Origin: JBBDRJ01 sp963766295
GTDB taxonomy: Bacteria; Actinomycetota; JAICYB01
DNA length: 64,000 bases
Direction of reading: 5' to 3'
Assembly (NCBI GenBank): GCA_963766295.1
Contig: CAVXYW010000002.1
Location: forward strand, 1,550,001-1,614,000
The translations under genes were made by a program, and so were the position numbers. The notes under the pieces were generated by a model that saw only the letters and a program-made list of their open reading frames with translations, did not search any database and was not told where the DNA came from. This document shows positions 38,515 to 47,274 of the stretch, piece after piece (position 1 is the first letter of the stretch; each line of letters opens with the position of its first letter).

Positions 38515-40278
38515 ATGTCCGTTCGCACCAAAGCGACGAAGCCTCGTGGGATGTCGGGGGACGGCCTGAAGCTCGGCGACGGCGTCGCCACCCTTATAGG
38601 CATCGTCGCCGGCTCCGCCGGCGTCCTTCACCTGCTTGCGTCCCGCGACCATCTAGAACACAAGCTCGTCGCCGCGTCCTTCGTTCTGCTTGCCCTGGCG
38701 CAGATCGCCTGGGCGGCGTTGGTCGTCTGGCAGCGTTCGTCGCGGCTGCTGACATTGGGAATCCTGGGCAACTTGGTGGTAGTTGGAGTCTGGGGTTTCT
38801 CCCGCACAACCGGGATCCCCTTCTACGAGCCCATCAAAGCAGTTGAGCCCGTCGGGATCGCGGATGCAACGGCGACGATGTTCGAGATCATCGCCGTCCT
38901 CGGCGCCGGCCTACTGTTGGTCCTTCCCACTGCAGCCCGGGCTGTTCTCGTTCCTCGGCAACGTGGGCAGCGATTCATGGCCGGAGCCGGCGCGCTCGCG
39001 CTACTCCTTCTAGTTCCTGCGTTCGTGACCGAAGGTCACGGGCATGCGCACGGCGACGACGAGGTTCATGTCGCATCGGCCAGCCACTCGCGTGAAGAAG
39101 AAGCCCACTCGCACGAAGACGCTGCCGAAGTGGCGAACAAGGTCCACGACCATCCCGAGGCCGCGCACGCAGAAGCGGACAAGAACTCGTTACAAGGCCA
39201 CGAGCACGTTGCCGGAACCGTTCAAGCCGCGACGACGCACATACACGACGACACTCATGCTCACTCGAGCGAAGAGGCTCACGAGACTCCTCACACCGAT
39301 CACGAGTCGGCTCCGCCAACGGTCGCCGCTCCCCCGCCGCAACCGATCCCGCGGGGTCAAGCGGCCACGATGCTTTATGGGCCGTTTGCGCTCGACCCCC
39401 GAGATCAAGGAGGGATGAAGCACTACAACCGCATCCTTCCCGTCTTGGCTCCCTGCGTGAATTGCTTGATCACGTCGATCAAACCCGACCTGGTCTATCT
39501 GGATGGATCTTCGGCAAACCTCGACACGGGGCCGATGCTTCACCACACGGTGCTGGCTGACCCGCTCCGCCCGGACCCGACGTGTGCGCGAGACGACGGC
39601 GTCGGGATCGCCGGTCATCGTCTGTTCGCCGCCGGTAACGAACGAACGGCCGGCATGCTCCCGACCGGATACGGATTCTCAAACCAATCCCCCGTGTGGA
39701 TCGGGATCTTCGAGATCATGAACCACGCTCCGGCATCGAAGCTCGTGTTCTTCAAGATCGACGTCACGCACGTTCCGATGTCGGATCCGTCCACGAAGGA
39801 AGCTGTCCCTGTATGGCTCGATGTCGACAACTGTGCCGACTCGCAGTTCAGTGTTCCGAAGGGCGAGTCCCGGACGAAGTGGAAGTGGACATCAGACCTG
39901 ACCGGACGAGTCGTTGGCACAGGCGGTCATGTCCACAACGGAGGAATATCAATCTCGTTGCTGAACTCATCGACGGGACAACGTATGTGCACGTCGATGG
40001 CAGGCTACGGCACTAAACCCGAGTACATGGGCACCGTGGAGTCGATGTCCATCTGCACACATGACCGAATCGGAGAAGTCCGCGCGGGACAGGATCTGCT
40101 GCTCGACACGTACTACAACATGAAGGCGGCAGCCGACGACGTGATGGGAATCATGATCGCCTACATCTACGAGACGAACGATCTGACTGGAGGCGCGCCG
40201 CCGCCTGACGCCTACACTGCGCCGGCACCTGAAGACGCACCTCCGCCGGATGTGCACGGCGGCGAGCACGGGCATTAG
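38515..40278 (+). CDS. membrane protein with His-rich linker and SURNod19/PHM-like outer domain
   Basis: Protein of 587 residues. Four membrane helices occupy about 22-165. A histidine- and acid-rich linker (about 170-280) contains HGHAHGDDEVHV, HSREEEAHSHED, HDHPEAAHAE and HIHDDTHAHSS, suited to metal binding. The C-terminal extracytoplasmic domain (about 290-560) carries MLHHTVLADP, ERTAGMLPTGYGF, EIMNHAP, TGGHVHNGGISISLL and CTHDR. These blocks resemble the SURNod19 family and, more distantly, copper monooxygenases with HH and HxH ligands. Family assignment is from memory of motifs and is moderate. Copper or zinc handling, or an oxidase-type role, is inferred. A Pro/Asp-rich tail ends GGEHGH. 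Confidence 0.6.
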   Translation: MSVRTKATKPRGMSGDGLKLGDGVATLIGIVAGSAGVLHLLASRDHLEHKLVAASFVLLALAQIAWAALVVWQRSSRLLTLGILGNLVVVGVWGFSRTTGIPFYEPIKAVEPVGIADATATMFEIIAVLGAGLLLVLPTAARAVLVPRQRGQRFMAGAGALALLLLVPAFVTEGHGHAHGDDEVHVASASHSREEEAHSHEDAAEVANKVHDHPEAAHAEADKNSLQGHEHVAGTVQAATTHIHDDTHAHSSEEAHETPHTDHESAPPTVAAPPPQPIPRGQAATMLYGPFALDPRDQGGMKHYNRILPVLAPCVNCLITSIKPDLVYLDGSSANLDTGPMLHHTVLADPLRPDPTCARDDGVGIAGHRLFAAGNERTAGMLPTGYGFSNQSPVWIGIFEIMNHAPASKLVFFKIDVTHVPMSDPSTKEAVPVWLDVDNCADSQFSVPKGESRTKWKWTSDLTGRVVGTGGHVHNGGISISLLNSSTGQRMCTSMAGYGTKPEYMGTVESMSICTHDRIGEVRAGQDLLLDTYYNMKAAADDVMGIMIAYIYETNDLTGGAPPPDAYTAPAPEDAPPPDVHGGEHGH

Positions 40279-42113
40279 GCGAGGCTTTCCTCCCAAGCTT
40301 CGTGCAGCCTTGCCCAGCGCCCACCTGCGCGCATGAGCTCGATTGGTGATCCGTCCTCGACGATCGTTCCCTCGTCGATGACGAGCACGCGATCGGCGAT
40401 CGCCACCGTCGCCAAACGGTGCGCGATGATGAACGCAGTCCGGTCGCGCAGCACGACCTCGAGCGCCTGCTGAACCAGACGTTCCGAAGGCATGTCGATG
40501 GACGACGTCGCCTCGTCGAAGATGATCACTGCCGGATCGGCCAAGAACGCGCGCGCAAGCGCAACGAGCTGACGCTGACCGGCAGACAGGCGGCCGCCGC
40601 GTTTGCGTATGTCGGTGTCAAAGCCGTCTGGCATTCGGTCGATGAACGTGTGTGCGCCGACGACTTTCGCCGCACGTTCGATCTCTTCGCGACTGGCACT
40701 CGGCTTTCCGAAGGCGATGTTCTCGGCCACCGTGCCGGAGAACAAGAAGTTCTCCTGCGTGACCATGATTATCGCCTTGCGCAGCTCATCGGAAGACAGG
40801 TCGCGAAGGTCGACACCATCGATCGTCACGTGTCCGGCGTTCGGATCGTAGAACCGAGCGACGAGACGAGCCGTCGTCGACTTTCCGGCGCCGGTGGGTC
40901 CGACGAGCGCAACCGTCTGCCCGGCCGGAACCTCCAGGGTCATGCTGTCGAGGATGTTCTTGTCGCGGTAGCCGAACGTCAGGTCGACAAAGTCGATACG
41001 GCCGCCCCAAGCAGGACGCGTAACCGCACGGTCGGGCAGAGGCTCTGGGACCGACGGCTTCTCTTCGAGCAAACCCGAAAGCTTCTCGAGCGCGGCACCG
41101 GCGGCCTGGAAGATGTTGTAGACCTGGCTCAGTTCCTGGATCGGGTGGAACAAGCGCCCTACGAACAGGATGAAGGAGATGAGCACGCCCAGCTGCATGT
41201 CTCCGTTCGCTACACGCCATCCGCCGAAGAGGAGGACGGCAAACGTCGCGAACTCGCCAACGAGGGCCGAGCCCGGACCATAGACCGCCTGCGCACGGAT
41301 GGCGTCCATGTTCGCGTCGCGGTAGCGCGCGTCGATGTCCTCGAAGATCGCCTGGTTGCGCGGCTCCCGGCGGAACGCGTGCACAGCGCGGATCCCTCCG
41401 AGCGTTTCGCTGAACTGGATGTAGACGAGCGCGATCGCTTCGCGCACGCGGCGATACACGACTTCCGATCGGTTCCTGAACCACCGCGTCATCAGGAACA
41501 GGACCGGGAAGACGGCGAGCGTCACCAGAGCCAGCGGGAGATCGAGGATGAGAAGGATCACGACGATCCCGCACAGCTGAAGAACCGCCCAAGGAAGATC
41601 GATCAGTCCGGTCAGGAACAGCTCTGAGATCGCGTCGATGTCGTTGCCGAGGCGCGACATGATGCGGCCCGTTGTGTACTTCTCGTAGAAGGCGACCGAC
41701 AGCTTCTGGAAGTGGTCGTAGATGCGCGTTCGCAGATCAACGAGCACCCGTTCACCGACCAGGCCGATGTACGCGAGGAACCCGCGAAGCGTCAGTGCCT
41801 CGACGACCTGCACCACCGCGAAGATCGCGACGATCACGTACAGAGTCGTTAGGTCTGCATCCCCGCGCAGCGCTGGACGGATCCCGTCGTCGATCGCGGT
41901 GCCGATGATGATCGGCATCGCCAGACCGGCCAAAGAGTGGATGACGACCAGGATCGAACCTGCGATGAGGCGAGCACGTTCGGGGCGGATGAGGTCGCCG
42001 AGCAGGCGCAGACTCCGCCGGCGGAGGAAAACGGACAGCTTCGCTGTCAGGTCCTCTTCCTCTTCGTCGACGGCTATACCGCGCCAAACGTCGGTCGGGC
42101 TCTGGTCGCTCAT
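40275..42113 (-). CDS. ABC exporter half-transporter, canonical ATPase site subunit
   Basis: Type IV ABC exporter of 612 residues. Six membrane helices (about 45-330) contain SVAFYEKYTTGRIMSRLGND. The ATPase domain has Walker A GPTGAGKST near 400, a modified signature RLSAGQRQLV, Walker B VIIFDEATSSID with the catalytic Glu, and H-loop IIAHRLATV. ATG 42113 overlaps the stop of its partner by four bases. Together they form a heterodimer of the TM287/288 or TmrAB type, exporting lipids or drugs. The end overlaps the convergent His-rich protein gene by four bases. Confidence 0.9.
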   Translation of the reverse strand: MSDQSPTDVWRGIAVDEEEEDLTAKLSVFLRRRSLRLLGDLIRPERARLIAGSILVVIHSLAGLAMPIIIGTAIDDGIRPALRGDADLTTLYVIVAIFAVVQVVEALTLRGFLAYIGLVGERVLVDLRTRIYDHFQKLSVAFYEKYTTGRIMSRLGNDIDAISELFLTGLIDLPWAVLQLCGIVVILLILDLPLALVTLAVFPVLFLMTRWFRNRSEVVYRRVREAIALVYIQFSETLGGIRAVHAFRREPRNQAIFEDIDARYRDANMDAIRAQAVYGPGSALVGEFATFAVLLFGGWRVANGDMQLGVLISFILFVGRLFHPIQELSQVYNIFQAAGAALEKLSGLLEEKPSVPEPLPDRAVTRPAWGGRIDFVDLTFGYRDKNILDSMTLEVPAGQTVALVGPTGAGKSTTARLVARFYDPNAGHVTIDGVDLRDLSSDELRKAIIMVTQENFLFSGTVAENIAFGKPSASREEIERAAKVVGAHTFIDRMPDGFDTDIRKRGGRLSAGQRQLVALARAFLADPAVIIFDEATSSIDMPSERLVQQALEVVLRDRTAFIIAHRLATVAIADRVLVIDEGTIVEDGSPIELMRAGGRWARLHEAWEESLA

Positions 42114-43924
42114 GTCCTCACCTCCTCCAGCTCTCGTTCTGGTCCTTCCTTGTCCGCCGCCAGCACGTGCCGGTACAACGCATCGCTGGAGAGCAGCTCG
42201 TGATGCGTTCCCGTAGCCCGCACACTTCCTTCATGCAGAAGCACGACGCGATCGGCCAGCAGCAGGGTCGACGGACGGTGCGCGATCAAAAGGACCGTGC
42301 TCCTCACGAGTGTTTCGTGCAGAGCAGCCTCGATCTTCGCCTCGGTGTGAACGTCGACCGAGGACAGCGGGTTGTCGAGGATCAGGATCCGGGGCTCTCC
42401 GATGATCGCGCGCGCGAGCGCTACACGCTGACGCTGGCCGCCCGAAAGCGAATAGCCCTGCTCTCCGACCCTTGTGTCCAGACCCCACGGAAGTTCGCGG
42501 ACGAACTCTTCTGCTTGAGCGTCGGTCAAGGCTTTCCAAACCTCGTCGTCGGCTGCGTCCGGCTTGCCCATGAGGATGTTCTCGCGGATGGAAACCGAGA
42601 ACAGGATCGGATCCTCGAAAGCAACCGTTGAGTACGAACGCAAGGAGTCGACCGTGATCTGTTGAAGATCCTTGCCGTCGAGAGTTACGCGGCCGGAGGT
42701 CGGGTCATAGAACCGCGACAAGAGCGTCGCGATAGTCGTTTTGCCGCAGCCGGTTATCCCGACGAGCGCGACCGTCTCGTCCGGATTGATCTCAAGGTCG
42801 ACCCCGCGCAGGATCCAAGCGTCCGAGCCGGGGTACTTGAACCAGACGTCTTCGAATCTGATATCGCCCCGGCACGTCGCGAGCGAAACAGCACCCGTCG
42901 CGTCGGCGATGTCCGGCGGAGTGTCGAGCAGCTCGAACACCCGGTCGGATCCGGCTGAAGCTTCTTGTCCCATGGCGATGATCCAGCCCGTCTCCCGGAT
43001 CGGCCAAACGAGCATCTGCTGATAGAGGACGAACTCGGCCAGCGCACCGATCGTCAGACCGCCGTCCACGACACGGATTCCGCCGAAGAGAAGGATGCCG
43101 ACGACGCTCAAGCCCAGCAGCAGGATGTCGAGCGTCCAGAGCCTCTTGCGAGCGTCGACGCCGCGAAGGTTCGTCATATAGAGCTTCTCCGCGTGCTTCT
43201 TGAACAGAGCGGAGCGTTCGGGCATTCGGCCGAAGGCCTTGATCACGCGCACACCAGTTGCCGACTCTTCGACGATCGTCGTTAGATCCCCTTGCTCGTC
43301 CTGCGACTGGCGGGAGATCTGGTGATACAGGCGCGAGAAGCGGTAGCTAACGAAGATCACGGGCGAGCTGAAGGCGACGGCGACGAGTGTCAGACCTGCA
43401 TCGATGCGGATCAGCTGGAAGATGACCAGCACGATCTGCATCCCCATCTGGAAAAGGAAGACCAAACCGAAGCCGACGTAACGACGGATGCGCGATATAT
43501 CGCTGACCGCGCGCGAAACGAGCTCACCCGACTGCCATCCGTCGTGGAAATCGACCGACAAGCTCTGCAGGTGCGAGTACACGCGGTTGCGCAGGTCGTA
43601 TTCGATGCCGAGAGCAATCCGACCCGAAATGTGACGTCGCGTGAATGCGAGACCGGTCCAGATGAAGCCGAGCGCCAGCGAAGCGATGGCATACGGAAGC
43701 AAGCGCTCGCGCATCCGTGCTTCGAGCACTTCGTCGATGAAGCGCTTGACCACTTCCGGCTGGGCTACCTGCGCCGTCAGCACCCCGAGAGAGCAAAGTG
43801 CCGCCGCGGCGAAACGGAATCGATATGACCGCGTTAGGGGGAGGAGACGACGAAGGGACCCCGTTGGGCGCGTCTCCCGCGCGCCCAACGGGCCGGGTTT
43901 ATGGCCTTGGCTATCCCCCGGCAT
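42110..43924 (-). CDS. ABC exporter half-transporter, degenerate ATPase site subunit
   Basis: Partner half-transporter of about 604 residues from ATG 43924. Six helices (about 35-320) include VDFHDGWQSGELVSRAVSDI. The ATPase domain has Walker A GITGCGKTT, a canonical signature YSLSGGQRQRV and H-loop LIAHRPSTL. Its Walker B reads ILILDNPLSSVD, with Asn in place of the catalytic Glu. The composite site made from this Walker B and the partner's LSAGQ signature should thus be non-hydrolytic, as in heterodimeric exporters. A perfect 13-bp hairpin spans codons about 11-22, so the start could lie further downstream. Confidence 0.87.
   Translation of the reverse strand: MPGDSQGHKPGPLGARETRPTGSLRRLLPLTRSYRFRFAAAALCSLGVLTAQVAQPEVVKRFIDEVLEARMRERLLPYAIASLALGFIWTGLAFTRRHISGRIALGIEYDLRNRVYSHLQSLSVDFHDGWQSGELVSRAVSDISRIRRYVGFGLVFLFQMGMQIVLVIFQLIRIDAGLTLVAVAFSSPVIFVSYRFSRLYHQISRQSQDEQGDLTTIVEESATGVRVIKAFGRMPERSALFKKHAEKLYMTNLRGVDARKRLWTLDILLLGLSVVGILLFGGIRVVDGGLTIGALAEFVLYQQMLVWPIRETGWIIAMGQEASAGSDRVFELLDTPPDIADATGAVSLATCRGDIRFEDVWFKYPGSDAWILRGVDLEINPDETVALVGITGCGKTTIATLLSRFYDPTSGRVTLDGKDLQQITVDSLRSYSTVAFEDPILFSVSIRENILMGKPDAADDEVWKALTDAQAEEFVRELPWGLDTRVGEQGYSLSGGQRQRVALARAIIGEPRILILDNPLSSVDVHTEAKIEAALHETLVRSTVLLIAHRPSTLLLADRVVLLHEGSVRATGTHHELLSSDALYRHVLAADKEGPERELEEVRT
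43860..43892. promoter_or_regulatory. perfect 13-bp inverted repeat at the 5' end of the ABC exporter gene
   Basis: Arms CCCGTTGGGCGCG (43860-43872) and CGCGCCCAACGGG (43880-43892) pair perfectly around a 7-base loop. The element lies inside the first 25 codons of the exporter gene at 42110-43924. In RNA it would be very stable. It has no U-run, so an attenuating or translation-controlling hairpin is likelier than a simple terminator. Confidence 0.5.
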
Positions 43925-43948
43925 AGACAAGCTCCCCGCTCGCCGATT

Positions 43949-43972
43949 CGTTTCGACCCCGCTGCCGAAACG
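43949..43972. promoter_or_regulatory. inverted repeat in the divergent exporter/zinc-ribbon promoter region
   Basis: CGTTTCG (43949-43955) and CGAAACG (43966-43972) form a perfect 7-bp inverted repeat with a 10-base spacer. They lie in the 126-base gap between the divergent exporter gene and the zinc-ribbon gene. The size suits an operator for a dimeric regulator. No further evidence is available. Confidence 0.35.
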
Positions 43973-44050
43973 AGCTGTCGATGATACACATTTCGAACAC
44001 GGCCTGGACCGACAGAGTAGTTTGCTTGTGGGACAGGGAGAAGATTTCGC

Positions 44051-44881
44051 ATGAGCTCGACGACATGCCCGTCGTGCGGAAACACAGTCGCGGCCGGAAA
44101 GGTCTTCTGCGTTAACTGCGGCACGCGCGTGATCGCCGACGCTCCGTCCGTTCCTCCCTCCGCCCCACCGTCTGGAGCGCCGACCGGACAGATGGATCAA
44201 CTCGGCGGGGCCGGCCAGGCTCAGGCCGTGGTCGCACCACCGCACCAGGGATTCGTCCCGGCAACCCCGTCCTATCCGCCGGCTCCCTCCGCGGCCCCAA
44301 CGGATCCCTCCGGCCCGATCCCGATGCAGCAGCAATACACGGAGGAGATCGACACGGCTCCCCCAGCGCGTCTCCGTGCCGATCCGCGCCGCATGGTGCT
44401 CCTCAGCATCATGGTCCTGGTCCTCTCGTACATCGGCCGAGTGGCATACATGGCGTTAACGGCCGGACCGCAGCAGGAGGGCGAGATCCTTGCCACTTTG
44501 CCCGTCGGCCCGGAAGGCGGGGAGGCGAAGTTCGCGGGCCGAGGTGAGCTACGAGTGCCCAAGGGTGCGCTCGCCAAGAGGCAGACCCTTACCGTTCGGC
44601 AAGCCCCGATCCGCGACCGGATCCGGGCTCTGTCTCCGTTCGGCGGCTCGCCCATAATCGTCCCGGCCGGGACCCAGATCATCTATCTCTTCGGTCCGGT
44701 GGACGTGCGGTTCTTGCGTCCGGTGACGATCGTTTTACCTGCACCTCCACCACCGCAACGCGGGTTGATCTTCGTTTTCTCGAACGGCCAGCTCCGCTTC
44801 TTGGATGCAGCCGGATCGCGAACCGTAACCATTCGAGTGAACAGTTTCGATTTCTCTCAACGGTCCACCTTCGTCAGTTAG
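44051..44881 (+). CDS. zinc-ribbon, Pro-rich, single-pass membrane protein
   Basis: Protein of 276 residues. An N-terminal zinc ribbon (CPSCGNTVAAGKVFCVNCG) occupies residues 6-24. A long Pro/Ala/Gln-rich segment (about 30-105) leads to one membrane helix (about 115-135, MVLLSIMVLVLSYIGRVAYM). The outer domain of about 135 residues contains GRGELRVPKGALAKRQTLTV, resembling the start of ZU5-like beta domains. With the next gene it forms a two-gene plus-strand unit. Topology suggests sensing or scaffolding across the membrane. No enzyme motif is seen. Confidence 0.65.
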   Translation: MSSTTCPSCGNTVAAGKVFCVNCGTRVIADAPSVPPSAPPSGAPTGQMDQLGGAGQAQAVVAPPHQGFVPATPSYPPAPSAAPTDPSGPIPMQQQYTEEIDTAPPARLRADPRRMVLLSIMVLVLSYIGRVAYMALTAGPQQEGEILATLPVGPEGGEAKFAGRGELRVPKGALAKRQTLTVRQAPIRDRIRALSPFGGSPIIVPAGTQIIYLFGPVDVRFLRPVTIVLPAPPPPQRGLIFVFSNGQLRFLDAAGSRTVTIRVNSFDFSQRSTFVS

Positions 44882-44899
44882 CAACTAGGAGACAACGAG

Positions 44900-45523
44900 A
44901 TGCTCAACGCATTGAAAGGGCTCGGCACCAAGTTCCTTAGTTGGGCCGTCGGTGAAGGTGGCCGGACGGTGGCCAAGCAGGTGGCCGTGAACCAAGCAAC
45001 CAAACAAGCCCTGGTTGGTGTCGAAAAAGCCGATGACGCAGTCAATGACCTCCTCAACAAGGGGTACGACCCGGTGAGCGGCCGGAAATCGGGCGAGAAT
45101 CTCTCCACCTTGGCAAGAGGCCAGAAGAAGATGGGCTTCTTCGGCTCACTTGGTGTCAGTGTGCTAATCGGTATCGGCGTAAGCCTCCTCGTCCCGGGGG
45201 CAGGGTTCATCGCGGTGGGAATCGTCCAGGGACTCGGGACGACCGCCGTTGAGGCCGGGGTCGGCGCACTGACCGACGACGAGACGCCGACACCGGAGCC
45301 CGAGGGACCGCCCGTGACGGGAACGGTGGGAGATGACGAACCATCAGTTCAGTCGAATACCCCGCCCGAGGATCACGAGCCGGCTCCCACGCCATTCATC
45401 TACAGCAACGTGACCGCGGAGCCGCACGAAGAGCCGCCCTGTGATGAAAATGATCCTCACGGCGGGTGTTACAACCCACCGCACGAGGACCCGCACGAAG
45501 AGCCGCCCATGGACGAGCACTGA
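44900..45523 (+). CDS. unrecognised protein with glycine-rich membrane segment and repeated acidic His/Pro tail
   Basis: Protein of 207 residues that I cannot assign. An AGGAGA ribosome site precedes ATG 44900. Residues 1-75 are amphipathic helix (LNALKGLGTKFLSWAVGEGG, KADDAVNDLLNKGYDP). A glycine-rich hydrophobic hairpin (about 78-122) reads SLGVSVLIGIGVSLLVPGAG then FIAVGIVQGLGTTAVEAG, like a glycine zipper. The tail (about 125-207) is acidic with a duplicated PHEEPP, two cysteines around ENDPHGG, and several His. It ends 24 bases before the convergent DAK2 gene. A secreted or surface-exposed metal-binding tail is possible. Confidence 0.6.
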   Translation: MLNALKGLGTKFLSWAVGEGGRTVAKQVAVNQATKQALVGVEKADDAVNDLLNKGYDPVSGRKSGENLSTLARGQKKMGFFGSLGVSVLIGIGVSLLVPGAGFIAVGIVQGLGTTAVEAGVGALTDDETPTPEPEGPPVTGTVGDDEPSVQSNTPPEDHEPAPTPFIYSNVTAEPHEEPPCDENDPHGGCYNPPHEDPHEEPPMDEH

Positions 45524-45547
45524 TCTCCAGCGACGAAATCTAAGCGG

Positions 45548-47197
45548 CTACTCGATCCCGATCAAGAACGGGTAGTGCGGCTGTCCGCCGTAGTGCACTT
45601 CCACCTCGTGCCCGAATCTTTCGCCCACGCGCTTGCCGATCCCATGCGCGGTCCACTCGTCGATGTCGGCTCCGTAGACGAGCGTGACCAACGAGTCAGA
45701 ATCGTCCAGCATCGCTTCGAGAACGCCGAGGACGGCTTCCTCTGCGTCGTCGGCCACGATCTTCACTCCGCCTCCGGCTAGACCCAGGCACTGACCTTCT
45801 TCGACGTGACCGACCGGGGTCTCCGTCGAACGCACGGCATAGGCAACCTCGCCGTGTTTCGTGCCAACGGCCTCTGCCGCCATCGTCTCGGAGTTCTCGT
45901 CCAGCGATGCGTCTCTGTCGAACGCAACCAGTGCGGTGAATCCCTGGAGTGGTGACTCCGTCGGCACGACTTGCGCGCTCTTCACGATGCCTTCGGCCAC
46001 GGCGATCTCCGCCGCCGTCTTCGCCGACGCCACGACGTTCTTGTTGTTCGGGAGGACGATCACCTCTTCGGCATGCGCTTGCCGGATCCCGACGATGATC
46101 TCTTCGGCGGACGGATTGAAGGTTTGTCCGCCGGGGACCAAGCCTTTGACCCCCATCGACTTGAAGATCTCGAGGATCCCGCTGCCGGCGGCCACCGATA
46201 CCAGGCCGAGACGATCGAGCGGCTCGTCGTCCGCGGGTTCGCCCTGTATCCGCGCCAGGACGGCAGCTTCGTGCAGCTCGGCGACCTGGCCCTCGAGGTG
46301 CGTGACTTCGATCTTCCGCGGCCGGCCTCTTTCGAAAGCCTCCTCGATCACCTCACCGACCTGGTTGGTGTGGACGTGCACGTTGTACAGACCGGCACCA
46401 CCCACAACCAGAACGCAGTCGCCGTAGCGAGGCAACAGGTCGCGGAGTTCGTCTGCTTTGCCGTCGGTCACCTCGTAGAGGAATTGCACCTCGAATTTGT
46501 ATTCAAGGCTCCCGCCCTCCGCGTTCGTTATCGGGGCGGCGCCCTCTAACGCTTCCGCAGGAGACTTTGTCGGAACCTGTGGCGGTGGAAGGGGTGAGCC
46601 GTCCAGCGTGTGGAGCAGGCATTCGAGGAACAACAAGAGGCCACGTCCGCCGGCGTCGACCACGCCGGCTTGCTTGAGGATCGGCAGCTGTTCGGGGGTT
46701 CGGTCCAGCGCGTCCTGCGCTCTGCCCACCACACGCCGGACGGCCTCGACTAGGTCATCGCCATCGCCGAATGCCGCCTCTGCCTCCTCGGCCGCTTCGC
46801 GCGTGACGGTGAGGATCGTCCCCTCTTGCGGCTGCATGACAGCACCGTAGGAAAGATCGGTGGCGCGTCTCAGTCCGCGGGACAGAGATCCGGGGTCGAG
46901 CGCATCTTGCGATGCGACCTCCTCCGAGATCCCGCGGAAGATCTGGGACAAGATCACGCCGGAGTTGCCCCGGGCTCCCATGAGTGATCCGCGGATTATC
47001 GATGCGCAGGGGTCGTCCGACCCTTCGAGCTCTCGCTGGACGGCCGCGAGAGTGAGCTTCAGATTCGTGCCGGTGTCTCCGTCCGGTACCGGATAGACGT
47101 TGAGGCCGTTGATCTCTTCCTCGTAGGAATCGAGGGCGCGACCGAAACTGGAAACCGCCTCGCTATAGGTCTGCGTGGGGACCGTCGTCTTCGTCAT
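45548..47197 (-). CDS. DAK2-domain kinase, FakA-like
   Basis: Protein of 549 residues from ATG 47197, which follows GAGGGGAA. The N-terminal DAK2 domain binds ATP with NGLNVYPVPDGDTGTNLKLT near residues 30-50 and ARGNSGVILSQIFRG near 95. A middle linker region and a C-terminal DegV-like partner domain follow. In Firmicutes this architecture is FakA, which phosphorylates exogenous fatty acids held by FakB. In Actinomycetota the gene sits next to rpmB, as here. Linking it to PlsX-dependent lipid synthesis is plausible inference. Confidence 0.85.
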   Translation of the reverse strand: MTKTTVPTQTYSEAVSSFGRALDSYEEEINGLNVYPVPDGDTGTNLKLTLAAVQRELEGSDDPCASIIRGSLMGARGNSGVILSQIFRGISEEVASQDALDPGSLSRGLRRATDLSYGAVMQPQEGTILTVTREAAEEAEAAFGDGDDLVEAVRRVVGRAQDALDRTPEQLPILKQAGVVDAGGRGLLLFLECLLHTLDGSPLPPPQVPTKSPAEALEGAAPITNAEGGSLEYKFEVQFLYEVTDGKADELRDLLPRYGDCVLVVGGAGLYNVHVHTNQVGEVIEEAFERGRPRKIEVTHLEGQVAELHEAAVLARIQGEPADDEPLDRLGLVSVAAGSGILEIFKSMGVKGLVPGGQTFNPSAEEIIVGIRQAHAEEVIVLPNNKNVVASAKTAAEIAVAEGIVKSAQVVPTESPLQGFTALVAFDRDASLDENSETMAAEAVGTKHGEVAYAVRSTETPVGHVEEGQCLGLAGGGVKIVADDAEEAVLGVLEAMLDDSDSLVTLVYGADIDEWTAHGIGKRVGERFGHEVEVHYGGQPHYPFLIGIE

Positions 47198-47259
47198 TTC
47201 CCCTCGAATATGTAAAAAGCGCCCTCTTCGAGGAGAACGCCGGAAAGCGTCGCCCATGC

Positions 47260-47265
47260 TACCTT
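47260..47265 (+). promoter_or_regulatory. -10 element for a probable leaderless rpmB transcript
   Basis: TACCTT fits the actinobacterial TANNNT -10 pattern and ends nine bases before the rpmB ATG. No Shine-Dalgarno sequence is visible before that ATG. The spacing would place the transcript start at or beside the start codon. No convincing -35 is seen. Confidence 0.4.
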
Positions 47266-47274
47266 TGACAACTT

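Noticed and set aside
40419..41627. Long plus-strand open frame of 402 codons opposite the ABC exporter gene
   Set aside because: It is antisense to strongly conserved ATPase motifs, is rich in Arg/Asp as expected of a shadow frame in GC-rich DNA, and has no ribosome site.
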